Assembly: GCA_012514925.1 (NCBI GenBank)
Contig: JAAYZI010000352.1
Span: forward strand, 1-8,533
From: Deltaproteobacteria bacterium
GTDB taxonomy: Bacteria; Bdellovibrionota_C; UBA2361; JAAYZI01
Length of the DNA stretch: 8,533 nt
Direction: 5' to 3'
In this document: in pieces, positions 1 to 6,372 of the stretch
How the letters are laid out: each line of letters begins with the position of its first letter
How positions within the stretch are numbered: position 1 is the first letter of the stretch
Made by a program: the position numbers and the translations under genes
Notes under the pieces: model-generated
What the model was told of the DNA's origin: nothing
Database searches by the model: none
Seen by the model: only the letters and a program-made list of their open reading frames with translations

Positions 1-117
1 ATTAAACCTTGTCACTAAGCATATGCGACAAGGCCAATATTAGGTCGTAACAGATTGGATGGCCTTATGTTTTATATGGGGAAATCTAACATTGTCTGTG
101 TGGTGGTAACCGTTTGC
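1..117 (-). repeat. Long-hairpin intergenic repeat, copy A (short-stem form)
   Basis: Read on the minus strand, this segment aligns with 8241-8411 on the plus strand. By hand count about 85 of 99 aligned positions agree from GCAAACGG through TACGACCTAATATTGG to CCTTGTCGCATATGC, with one 2-base gap. Both copies end in GTGACAAGGTTTAAT. Here the hairpin is short: CCTTGTC (7-13) and GACAAGG (27-33) form a perfect 7-bp stem around 13 bases. Copy C instead has a 26-bp stem and 31-base loop. The copy lies downstream of psd and is cut by, or ends at, the window edge. No reading frame is evident. Confidence 0.8.
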
Positions 118-168
118 ATGAAAAATTCTTGTTAGTACCATTTTTAATATCTTGAAATTAGGAGGAGC

Positions 169-188
169 ATCGCTATAATAATAGCGAT
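169..188 (-). terminator. Hairpin directly after the psd stop, weak terminator candidate
   Basis: ATCGCTAT (169-176) and ATAGCGAT (181-188) form a perfect 8-bp stem with a 4-base loop, starting one base after the psd stop codon (192-190 on minus). On the minus strand it is followed by GCTCCTCC, not a T-run, so it is not a classical intrinsic terminator. It may instead protect the mRNA 3' end. Confidence 0.35.
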
Positions 189-189
189 T

Positions 190-1047
190 TCAATGTGTTA
201 AAAATGGTACTGATAAGATTTCTCCCATTCGCACTGTGGCGGGTAGTTTGGGTGGGGCTTTAAATGAGTTTTTCTCACAGAGAATGATAACGGTTGAGCC
301 TAAATGAAAGACTCCTAGTTCCTCGCCTTTTTCCAATGTAGGGGCGGGAGAGAAGGTTTGGTGAAGTGTTAGTTTTTGCGGCCTCTGATTAGTAATCCAA
401 TCGCAGTAACTTAAACTGATCTTTCCAACATTGGTAGCTCCTACCATCACTACTGCCACCAGCCCATAAGCGCCCGACAGATAGGTCACCACCCTTTCGT
501 TTACTACGAAAAGATGAGGGATTCTTGAAAGCGACCAATCATTAACCGGCCAAAGCTTTCCAGGAATATAGGACGCTGCCACCACCTCTCCTGAAATAGG
601 CGCATGCACACGGTGATAATCTCGGGGAGAAAGGTACAGATTGAAATAAAACCCATCCAAAAAACGAGCAGCGTAAGATGAATGGCCTAGTAACGCCTCA
701 ACAGAGTAATCCTTACCTTTTATCTGTTCCAGCCTGCCGTTTTGTACCTCGCCGAAACCACGCACTGCGCCATCTACTGGGCTTACCAAACCCTCACCAA
801 TTGGACGGACCCCAGGCTTAAGTCGCCGAGTAAAAAAAGCATCCAAACTGTGATATAGACTAATATCTTTTTCGACTTCCCCAAGGTCAATCAGATACAC
901 CCTTGCAAAGAGCTTTATTAAAAAGCCAGACAAGAATCTGGGCAAGGGCAAGGAAGCTAACTTACCTACGAGGAAGCTCAAATAATTCTTAGGCAAAAAG
1001 CGCAAAATTGCGTACATAGTAAGCCCGAGCAAATATACCCAAGCCAA
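190..1047 (-). CDS. psd: Phosphatidylserine decarboxylase proenzyme
   Basis: Converts phosphatidylserine to phosphatidylethanolamine at the inner membrane. The 285 residues match the usual length of membrane-type proenzymes. The hallmark LGST motif is at residues 249-252; in this family the chain self-cleaves before the serine (Ser251) to make the pyruvoyl group. Asp92 in SPVDG and His148 in YHRVHAP fit the charge-relay residues known from E. coli Psd. An N-terminal hydrophobic stretch (about 3-48) suits membrane association. The start given is TTG; ATG at 1017-1015 (Met11) is an alternative, and neither has a strong ribosome binding site. The gene is divergent from the 1121 gene, so the short gap between them probably holds both promoters. 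No phosphatidylserine synthase gene is in the window. Confidence 0.95.
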   Translation of the reverse strand: MAWVYLLGLTMYAILRFLPKNYLSFLVGKLASLPLPRFLSGFLIKLFARVYLIDLGEVEKDISLYHSLDAFFTRRLKPGVRPIGEGLVSPVDGAVRGFGEVQNGRLEQIKGKDYSVEALLGHSSYAARFLDGFYFNLYLSPRDYHRVHAPISGEVVAASYIPGKLWPVNDWSLSRIPHLFVVNERVVTYLSGAYGLVAVVMVGATNVGKISLSYCDWITNQRPQKLTLHQTFSPAPTLEKGEELGVFHLGSTVIILCEKNSFKAPPKLPATVRMGEILSVPFLTH

Positions 1048-1120
1048 AGCGTACTTAAACTTCTAACAGAACGAAAGCTGGAGAAAAGCACCACTTGATG
1101 TTACACTGCGCCCGAGGGGT

Positions 1121-1849
1121 TTGCACCAGATCATGGATAAGCAGTCGGCCTACTACGGCGCTTTTCAAAGCAGTTTTATTGACTTTGACCACGGTATTCG
1201 GGTGGGGCACCTCTCTCCCGAAGAGCGTATCACCCAGATCATAAAGAACAACCTGTGCAACCGGCACGGCATTGATTTTGTGTGCGACCGTTGGGGACGG
1301 GGGGTGTATTGGCAGTGGATCTGCTGGGTCCCGAAACCCAACCGGCAGGCCAAGCCCCAAAGCAATGCTTTTAACTTTGCTTCCGCCAAATTTTTTATCG
1401 CTGTAGACAGAGAGGATCGTGTCTTTCAGGCCGGTATACAGATTGAACGTGCCCCAAAGCAATCTGGTCCAGGCGACCACGGAGTTAAGTTGGCCCCCGA
1501 CTGGGATTGGTACATTCTCCTAAAAGCGCTCGACCAGCCTGCCCTGTCCGTGGTCATCAAACGCTTATTGCGCGAGGGGTTCCGTGTACGAGCAGGAGCC
1601 TTTTCGGCGCTTACCGAGTATCACCGTAAAGACTGGGATGTAAAAGCTTGTCGGCGCCGCCTGCAACGTTTTGCTTCTGACGAGTGGGGAGGTTTTCAAC
1701 TCTTCTGGCCAATGCCTGAAAAAGAGGTGCGCAGCTCATCCGGAATGGAGCTGGTTCAAGCCACGTTAGCGGTCTTTGAAGCCCTAACTCCAGCTATCAA
1801 TCTTTGTATGTACGCGCCCTGCTTAACCACCTGTACGGACCGAGATTGA
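1121..1849 (+). CDS. Conserved-looking protein of unknown function, probably frameshifted
   Basis: I do not recognise the family. The 242-residue product is rich in Trp and charged residues, with no signal peptide or membrane segment, so it is probably cytoplasmic. Stretches such as DWDWYILLKAL, LLREGFRVRAGAF and WGGFQLFWPM look like folded-protein sequence. The frame opens with TTG at 1121; ATG at 1133 (MDKQSAYYGAF) may be the real start, and the frame is open back to 1067 with no other common start. After about residue 222 the sequence loses protein-like character and stops. The -1 frame meanwhile continues plausibly to 1956 and overlaps the dapC start, so a one-base loss near 1780-1800 is likely. 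Corrected length would be about 278 residues. Co-directional and apparently coupled with dapC. Confidence 0.7.
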   Translation: MHQIMDKQSAYYGAFQSSFIDFDHGIRVGHLSPEERITQIIKNNLCNRHGIDFVCDRWGRGVYWQWICWVPKPNRQAKPQSNAFNFASAKFFIAVDREDRVFQAGIQIERAPKQSGPGDHGVKLAPDWDWYILLKALDQPALSVVIKRLLREGFRVRAGAFSALTEYHRKDWDVKACRRRLQRFASDEWGGFQLFWPMPEKEVRSSSGMELVQATLAVFEALTPAINLCMYAPCLTTCTDRD

Positions 1850-1956
1850 CTTCCTTGCCTTCTTTTACCGACACCGTAAAATCCAAGCTGGAAGAAAGTC
1901 ACACCGAGTGGTACCCTCCTCAACAACATTATAAATCAAAGCAACTATATGCCTAA
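1780..1956 (+). other. Likely true C-terminus of the 1121 gene, in the -1 frame
   Basis: The -1 frame is open from just after a TGA at 1777-1779 to TAA at 1954-1956. From CAA at 1798 it reads QSLYVRALLNHLYGP, then RLTSLPSFTDTVKSKLEESH, ending in KSKQLYA. This is far more protein-like than the annotated end, NLCMYAPCLTTCTDRD. The TAA lies inside the first codons of dapC (ATGCCTAA, 8-base overlap), a typical translational-coupling geometry. Without this tail there would be an otherwise unexplained gap of about 100 bases before dapC. It could be a real mutation or an assembly error; no standard -1 slippery heptamer is visible. Confidence 0.7.
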
Positions 1957-3100
1957 GCTACCCCCACTAAATCCTAACTTGCTAAAAGCCGGCACGTTTC
2001 CCTTTGCCGCCTTTGAAGCCCGCAAAGCCGCTTTAAAGGCGGCGGGCCAGCAGATTTTTGATTTCGGCGTCGGAGATCCGGTCGAACCTACCCCTGATTT
2101 TATCCGTCAGGCTCTTGCAGACGGCATCCCGACAGTTTCGCAGTACCCTTCTCCGCACGGACTCCTGCAATTAAGGGACGCAATCTCGAAATACCTCTCA
2201 CGACGCTTTGGGGTTAGCATAAATTCAGAGAGCGAAATTATGCCAAGCGTCGGATCGAAGGAAGCGGTCTTTAACATCACCTCTCTTTTCGGCGGAGCTA
2301 ATTCAAAACGAAATATCATCATCGCCCCTCAACCAGGATACTTTGTTGTTGAAAAAAGCGCGATTATGAACTCTCTTGAGTTCTATCCGTACGCCCTCAC
2401 CCCCACCAACCAATACCTGATGGACCTAGCCTCCTTGCCCCCTGCCCTTCTTAACAAAACCGCCATCGCCTGGATTAACTATCCTCACAATCCTACCGGC
2501 GCAATCTGCAGCCTAGAATACCTAAAACAGCAGGTGGCAACCGCCCACAAGTACGGCTTCGTGCTCTGCTCCGATGAAACGTACTGCGACATTTATGATA
2601 ACATCCCCCCACCCAGCGTCTTGCAAGCTGCCAAAGAAAGCGTCTTGGCCTTTCACTCCTGTTCAAAACGCAGCGGCATGACCGCTTACCGCAGCGGTTT
2701 TGTGGCAGGAGATGCAGAATTGATACGGAGATTTGTCGCCTACCGTAACATTATCGGCGCAGCACCCCCAGTGTTTACCCAGCAAGCCGCACTGGCAGCC
2801 TGGAGTGATGATCTGCACCCGGCCCAAAGACGCGCTTGTTTCGCCCAAAAAAAAGATGTGCTGCTAGGATTTTTTAAGGAGAGAGAACTCGAAGTGTATC
2901 AAGGAGGCGCCACATTTTACCTGTGGGTCAAAGCCCCCGGCGCTAAAGCCCAACCCTATGCTGAGCTGCTTTTGGAGAAGGGGCTCGTAGTCAGCCCCGG
3001 AGATTTCTTTGGCGAGGCGAACTCGGATTACTTCCGAGTGGCCCTGGCCCCTTCTTTGGAAGATTGCCATAGGGCCGTGCAAGTATGGAAGAAAATTTAG
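1949..3100 (+). CDS. dapC: PLP-dependent aminotransferase, succinyldiaminopimelate transaminase (DapC type)
   Basis: Fold-type I aminotransferase of 383 residues. In the succinylase branch of lysine/diaminopimelate synthesis DapC exchanges amino groups between glutamate and N-succinyl-2-amino-6-ketopimelate. Visible landmarks are FGVGDPVEPTP near the N-terminus, GSKEAVFN (102-109), NPTG (181-184), SDETY with PLP-contacting Asp209 and Tyr212, Lys240 in SCSKRSGM as the Schiff-base lysine, Arg248 in AYRSGF, and the substrate-carboxylate Arg363 in DYFRVAL. The early GDPVEPTP and GSKEAVFN signatures favour DapC over aspartate or alanine aminotransferases, but substrate cannot be proven from sequence. 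There is no clear ribosome binding site before ATG 1949. The start overlaps the probable end of the upstream gene, suggesting coupled translation. Diaminopimelate would also supply peptidoglycan. Confidence 0.85.
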   Translation: MPKLPPLNPNLLKAGTFPFAAFEARKAALKAAGQQIFDFGVGDPVEPTPDFIRQALADGIPTVSQYPSPHGLLQLRDAISKYLSRRFGVSINSESEIMPSVGSKEAVFNITSLFGGANSKRNIIIAPQPGYFVVEKSAIMNSLEFYPYALTPTNQYLMDLASLPPALLNKTAIAWINYPHNPTGAICSLEYLKQQVATAHKYGFVLCSDETYCDIYDNIPPPSVLQAAKESVLAFHSCSKRSGMTAYRSGFVAGDAELIRRFVAYRNIIGAAPPVFTQQAALAAWSDDLHPAQRRACFAQKKDVLLGFFKERELEVYQGGATFYLWVKAPGAKAQPYAELLLEKGLVVSPGDFFGEANSDYFRVALAPSLEDCHRAVQVWKKI

Positions 3101-3216
3101 GTAACCGCTTACATAAATATTAAAAGATTACATTCTATTACCAGTGCAATTCTCAAAGGGTCCCCCTAATCAGGGACGGCTGATTTTGTGAACGGATACA
3201 ACTTCTTATAGTATCC
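3100..3216. repeat. Inverted GGTAACCG-type motif pair and small hairpins after dapC
   Basis: GGTAACCGCTTACATAAAT begins on the last base of the dapC stop codon. Its inverted partner, GTGAACGGATAC (3188-3199; reverse complement GTATCCGTTCAC), lies about 70 bases on. Between them GTCCC (3160-3164) and GGGAC (3173-3177) can pair. The partner itself opens a 6-bp hairpin, GGATAC (3194-3199) with GTATCC (3211-3216). The same motif pairing recurs at 5750, 7169 and 8192. The rest of the gap to 3386 shows only a 5-bp GGCCC/GGGCC pairing around a T-run (3318-3343), and no gene or convincing promoter. Confidence 0.55.
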
Positions 3217-3375
3217 AACCCGCCCCCCGAGAAAGGTTTGGAGTGGTAGAACAAAGATTTAGACCAAAATTATTATGGCTGTTGCGGAAGCTCGGCCCTG
3301 ACTTTACACTGGAACAAGGCCCGGTTTTTTAAGGCTGTGGGCCAAGTTGGAGCGTGTTTTAGAACTGTAATTTTT

Positions 3376-3380
3376 GAGGA
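3376..3380 (+). promoter_or_regulatory. Ribosome binding site of the Bax inhibitor-1 family gene
   Basis: GAGGA lies six bases before the ATG at 3387. It is one of the clearer Shine-Dalgarno sites in this window and fixes that start. Confidence 0.7.
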
Positions 3381-3386
3381 TTTAGT

Positions 3387-4121
3387 ATGGAGCGTAGTTC
3401 TAACCCAGTGCTTAGTGACCGTGTTCTTAGTGGCGTGCGGGCTTCTCCCTCCGCCGAGGTTATGACAATCGAAGGTACCGTCAATAAAACCCTTATCAGC
3501 ATGGTGATTTTAGTGATAGTAGCTTGGTGGACAGCAAGCGATCCGACCATGATTTCGTTTGCAGTACCAGCCGCCATAGTCGGCTTTATTTTGGCACTCG
3601 TTATATGCTTCAAGCCCGCCTGGGCTCCGGCTCTTACTCCAGTATACGCGGCAGCTGAAGGGTGTGTCTTGGGGGCCATCTCACTCTACTTCGAAACCAT
3701 GCACAGCGGCATTGTAATGCAAGCCCTCGGACTCACCTGCGTCACTATGTTCACAATGCTTTTTTTCTACAAGTCCGGTTACATTAAAGCCACCCCCGCT
3801 TTTAGAAGGGGCCTAATCATAGCCATGTGTGCGATCCTTGTATTTTACCTTATATCTATACTCTCAAGCTTTTTTGGCTATCACGGACTGGTCGCTTTCT
3901 ACGCCTCAAACTCTCTTTTGTCGATCTGTTTGTCGGTTGTAATTGTGGGTATTGCCGCCCTTAATTTGGTGCTGGATTTTAATTTCATTGAAAGTTCGGC
4001 GGCGCAAGGTAACGTCCCTAAGTTCATGGAGTGGTACGGAGCCTTTGACCTGATGGTCACTCTGGTCTGGCTCTATATTGAAGTAATACGGCTTCTGTCC
4101 AAACTTCAATCCAGAAAGTAG
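3387..4121 (+). CDS. Bax inhibitor-1/YccA family membrane protein
   Basis: A 244-residue integral membrane protein with seven likely transmembrane segments from about residue 35 to 237. It belongs to the bacterial branch of the TMBIM/BI-1 family that begins with SSNPVLS and MTIEGTVNKT. The family signatures PAWAPALTPVYAAAEG, LDFNFIE and EWYGAFDLMVTLVWLYIEV are present. Asp197 and Asp221 are 24 residues apart, the same spacing as the pH-sensing aspartate pair known in Bacillus YetJ (Asp171/Asp195); equivalence is my inference. Characterised relatives leak calcium or protect against stress and proteolysis; the role of this subfamily is unclear. Start supported by GAGGA at 3376. The next gene begins 25 bases downstream on the same strand and is probably cotranscribed. 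Confidence 0.92.
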   Translation: MERSSNPVLSDRVLSGVRASPSAEVMTIEGTVNKTLISMVILVIVAWWTASDPTMISFAVPAAIVGFILALVICFKPAWAPALTPVYAAAEGCVLGAISLYFETMHSGIVMQALGLTCVTMFTMLFFYKSGYIKATPAFRRGLIIAMCAILVFYLISILSSFFGYHGLVAFYASNSLLSICLSVVIVGIAALNLVLDFNFIESSAAQGNVPKFMEWYGAFDLMVTLVWLYIEVIRLLSKLQSRK

Positions 4122-4146
4122 CTCTGTTGATTAGGCGGGAAATCCT

Positions 4147-5253
4147 ATGCGTTTGATTTACCGGGTGGGCTTTTTAGTGCTCTGCGCAGCTTTGGTGCTG
4201 CCACGTGCTCTTACTTCCGAACCCTCTCCTTCCCCCTCTTCCTCGCTAACACCTTCTCCCCACCCCACACCACAGCTAACTAAACTCCAACGACGGCTAC
4301 TCGCCATGGTCAAATTGGATTTGCAGGTAACCCAAGCCCTACCGAACACACCCTCGAACCACAATCGCCTTCTGCCAACGTATGAAAAGCTTGTGGAACT
4401 TACCTGCATGCCCAGCTTAGATACCACCCTGGAATACTCCGGGAACCCTACCAACGCCGAATGCCTAAAATATCTGGAGCTCTTAAAAGATTTTCAACCA
4501 GACAACCTAGTGGCTGTATGCGCGCTTCACGGAATAGATTCTGATCCATGTAAAGATGCCTATCAAAAGCAGTACATCAGCAGCTCCGATCCGGAGGAGG
4601 AAAGTATTGACGTGGTAGACCTGTCGGCGAAGCTAAATGCGATAGAGAACGAAAAGCCTCTTACTCAGATAAAATCAGACCTCCGAGATGCCGAGAAGGC
4701 TTTTGCCAAATCCGCAGAGGCAGAAATTCGAAAGAAGATCATCTCTCTCCTCGATCAAGCCCTTTCTCTAGCGTGCAGTAACACCCGCATTGTGGTGCAA
4801 CATACAAAACCGCCGGATAAACTCATGATAGTTCAAACCTACAGGGAAAATACCGAAACATCCGATCCTCTCACCAAGCTGGTGCATGAGTTTTCAGGCA
4901 GCGCCTCAAGGCAGAGCAACACTCCAACAGCATCGCCCACGCCGATAATTGAGGTACCGGCACCGTTTCAGGTTAACCCACCCAAGCACGACTCCCCACC
5001 AAAACGTCCTAAACGTGAAGTATGGCGTTTGCGCCATCTTAGCGCTGAGTGCGCAAGTTTTGTGGATCGCGCCCTGGCATTTAATCCCCACCATGCGCGC
5101 GCGCTGTGTTATCAGCAAGGCTTCTCTTCCCCGGACTGTATCGCGGCTAAACGTGTTGAGCGTGAGATCGCTCGCCAGGAGGCTCTCCAGGAGCTGCAAA
5201 AGCAACAAGACGCGGCACCATCCCAAAAGGAGAGCCGCATCGGAACGTTCTAG
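4147..5253 (+). CDS. Secreted Pro/Ser-rich protein with a duplicated three-cysteine module
   Basis: Family not recognised. A hydrophobic signal sequence spans residues 1-23 (MRLIYRVGFLVLCAALVLPR then ALTS); Cys13 lacks a proper lipobox, so a cleaved Sec signal is more likely than a lipoprotein. A low-complexity Pro/Ser/Thr linker follows (25-43). A first helical region holds AEC then C-x18-C-x9-C (Cys106, 125, 135). A charged central part (about 150-250) and a second Pro-rich linker (255-290) come next, then a second module with the same spacing (Cys302, 321, 331). Both modules share AEC, an F-x-P turn and G-x2-S before the last cysteine. The F-x-P and alternating alanines resemble TPR-type helical hairpins. 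The C-terminus is a Gln/Glu-rich helix. Probably periplasmic or outer-surface; function unknown. It follows the Bax inhibitor gene by 25 bases. Confidence 0.85.
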   Translation: MRLIYRVGFLVLCAALVLPRALTSEPSPSPSSSLTPSPHPTPQLTKLQRRLLAMVKLDLQVTQALPNTPSNHNRLLPTYEKLVELTCMPSLDTTLEYSGNPTNAECLKYLELLKDFQPDNLVAVCALHGIDSDPCKDAYQKQYISSSDPEEESIDVVDLSAKLNAIENEKPLTQIKSDLRDAEKAFAKSAEAEIRKKIISLLDQALSLACSNTRIVVQHTKPPDKLMIVQTYRENTETSDPLTKLVHEFSGSASRQSNTPTASPTPIIEVPAPFQVNPPKHDSPPKRPKREVWRLRHLSAECASFVDRALAFNPHHARALCYQQGFSSPDCIAAKRVEREIARQEALQELQKQQDAAPSQKESRIGTF

Positions 5254-5356
5254 CCCGAAATTCCCACGAAACTTTCCCGTCAATTCCCCGAAACTAGCAA
5301 TTGTTCAAAGACAGCAATCGTTTTGGGATTAATTTAATACCTTTCTGCGTAAAAAA

Positions 5357-5737
5357 ATGGACCAGAGCTTCACCCTATCTAAATCATCCTCCGGTTTCAG
5401 CCTTATTGAGCTGTTAGTGGTCATGGCTATTGTCGGCATTCTAACAGCCATAGCTGTCCCTCAGTACAATGATTACAAGAAAAGGGCTTTTGACCTGCGT
5501 GCCCGTATAGATCTACAAAACGTAGCGACTGCGGAAGAGGCCTATTTTATGGATCATGAAAGATACCTCCCCTGTATTGCGGAGAGCTGCACTGAGCTGC
5601 CCGGAATTAAAACCCTCTCCAAAGGCGTCGAACTTGAAGTGGAGGCTTCAGAATCCCAATTTACCGGCCGCGCTTCCCACCCAAAAGGAAGCGGCAAGGT
5701 CTTCGTATGGGAGAGCGACGCGGGAGGGTTTGAATAA
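5357..5737 (+). CDS. Type IV pilin-like protein (class III prepilin signal)
   Basis: The 126-residue prepilin has a short leader ending at Gly13, then FSLIELLVVMAIVGILTAIA. This is the prepilin peptidase site, with Glu18 as the conserved Glu5 of the mature chain and a hydrophobic N-terminal helix for filament packing. PQYNDYKKRAFDLRARIDLQ continues the helix, and the small globular domain has EEAYFMDHERYLPC. Cys73 and Cys78 are only four residues apart, unlike the widely spaced C-terminal disulfide loop of classic PilA. The C-terminus, GSGKVFVWESDAGG, resembles deltaproteobacterial minor or major pilins. No assembly, retraction or peptidase genes are present. The ATG at 5357 has an A-rich upstream stretch but no clear Shine-Dalgarno. 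It may be a major pilin, minor pilin or pseudopilin. Confidence 0.93.
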   Translation: MDQSFTLSKSSSGFSLIELLVVMAIVGILTAIAVPQYNDYKKRAFDLRARIDLQNVATAEEAYFMDHERYLPCIAESCTELPGIKTLSKGVELEVEASESQFTGRASHPKGSGKVFVWESDAGGFE

Positions 5738-5778
5738 AAAACGGTATCCGGTAACCGCTTACGCGGGGAACAGATACA
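5736..5778 (-). terminator. Terminator of the secG/tRNA-Leu transcript, built on the repeat motif
   Basis: On the minus strand, 17 bases after the tRNA discriminator, GTATC and GATAC bracket an inner stem CCGC-GTAA-GCGG with a GNRA-like loop. Two bases later there is a run of six T (5741-5736). Stem plus T-tract fits an intrinsic terminator. The same bases on plus are the GGTAACCGCTTACG motif (5750-5763) with a degenerate inverted mate GGGAACAGATAC (5766-5777). The T-run overlaps the pilin stop codon by two bases, so this element serves a convergent gene end. Confidence 0.5.
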
Positions 5779-5789
5779 AGGCAAAAGAG

Positions 5790-5873
5790 TGCCCAGGAAA
5801 GGACTTGAACCTTCATGGGCTTACGCCCACCAGACCCTTAATCTGGCGTGTCTACCAATTCCACCACCTGGGC
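5790..5873 (-). tRNA. tRNA-Leu, anticodon AAG
   Basis: An 84-base class II tRNA. The acceptor GCCCAGG pairs with CCTGGGC, discriminator A. D-arm GTGGAATTGGTAGACAC; anticodon stem CCAGA/TCTGG around loop TTAAGGG; long variable arm TGGGC-GTAA-GCCCA; T-arm GAAGG-TTCAAGT-CCTTT. The seven-base loop places AAG at 34-36 (5839-5837), with G37 as expected for CUN-reading tRNAs and unlike the A37 of tRNA-Leu(UAA). CCA is not encoded. It lies 14 bases after secG, as leuU (GAG) does in E. coli, so it is probably the same locus with G34 changed to A34. A34 would normally need TadA deamination to inosine. Confidence 0.92.
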
Positions 5874-5887
5874 AAATAATTTTTTTT

Positions 5888-6367
5888 TCAATCAGCCTTG
5901 TTTTGGCTGTCTTCGCTGTTTTGGCTATCTTGACTACCAACCGGAGCTTCCTCCTTATCAGCCGGAGCCGACTTCTCAGCTTCCACTTGATCCCCCGTCT
6001 CCTCAACTTTCGGCTCCGCCGAAGGAACAACAGGGTGCGCCGCCTCCTCATCTCCTTGCTCCTGCACTTCTGGAGACGCCTGCACGCCCTCCATAATGGA
6101 ACCCTGCAAAGGATCGCGCACTTTCTTGCTGATATAGGCACCGGAACCGTACGCCCTAACCAGAAGAATAGAGGTAACCATAAATCCAATTGCAATTCCA
6201 GTGGTAAGCCTGGTGGCGAAGCTGCCGCCTCCGCCCGGACCAAATATAGAGTCCCCGCTCCCACCCATGATCGCACCGGCTTCGGCACCCTTACCTTGCT
6301 GAAGGAGCACCAACCCGATCATGGCCAAACACAAAACAGCGTGCAGTACCAAAAGAAAATGAAACAT
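5888..6367 (-). CDS. secG: Protein translocase subunit SecG
   Basis: Small membrane subunit of SecYEG that assists SecA-driven export. Two transmembrane segments are visible (about 3-22 and 54-72), with the conserved GLVLLQQGKGAEAGA and the glycine-rich GGSGDSIFGPGGGGSFATRLT between them. At 159 residues it is longer than E. coli SecG (110) because of an acidic, Gln/Glu/Ser-rich cytoplasmic tail from about residue 85. The ATG at 6367 follows AGGAATAGG, which overlaps the mrp stop; the two genes are five bases apart and certainly cotranscribed. tRNA-Leu follows within 14 bases. The tail is probably disordered and not needed for the core function. Confidence 0.95.
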   Translation of the reverse strand: MFHFLLVLHAVLCLAMIGLVLLQQGKGAEAGAIMGGSGDSIFGPGGGGSFATRLTTGIAIGFMVTSILLVRAYGSGAYISKKVRDPLQGSIMEGVQASPEVQEQGDEEAAHPVVPSAEPKVEETGDQVEAEKSAPADKEEAPVGSQDSQNSEDSQNKAD

Positions 6368-6372
6368 ATTAC

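Noticed and set aside
161..170. Shine-Dalgarno-like AGGAGG on plus near 160-166
   Set aside because: The only nearby ATG (193) is followed at once by a stop, so no gene uses it.
1055..1480. Minus-strand coding frame opposite the 1121 gene
   Set aside because: It lies antisense to a better frame, lacks recognisable motifs, and would collide with the psd promoter region.
1780..1849. Programmed -1 frameshift at the 1121 gene
   Set aside because: No X XXY YYZ slippery heptamer occurs in the window where the shift must take place; an indel is simpler.
3318..3343. Intrinsic terminator upstream of the Bax inhibitor gene
   Set aside because: The T-run lies in the loop of the GGCCC/GGGCC pairing, not after it, and the stem is only five bases.
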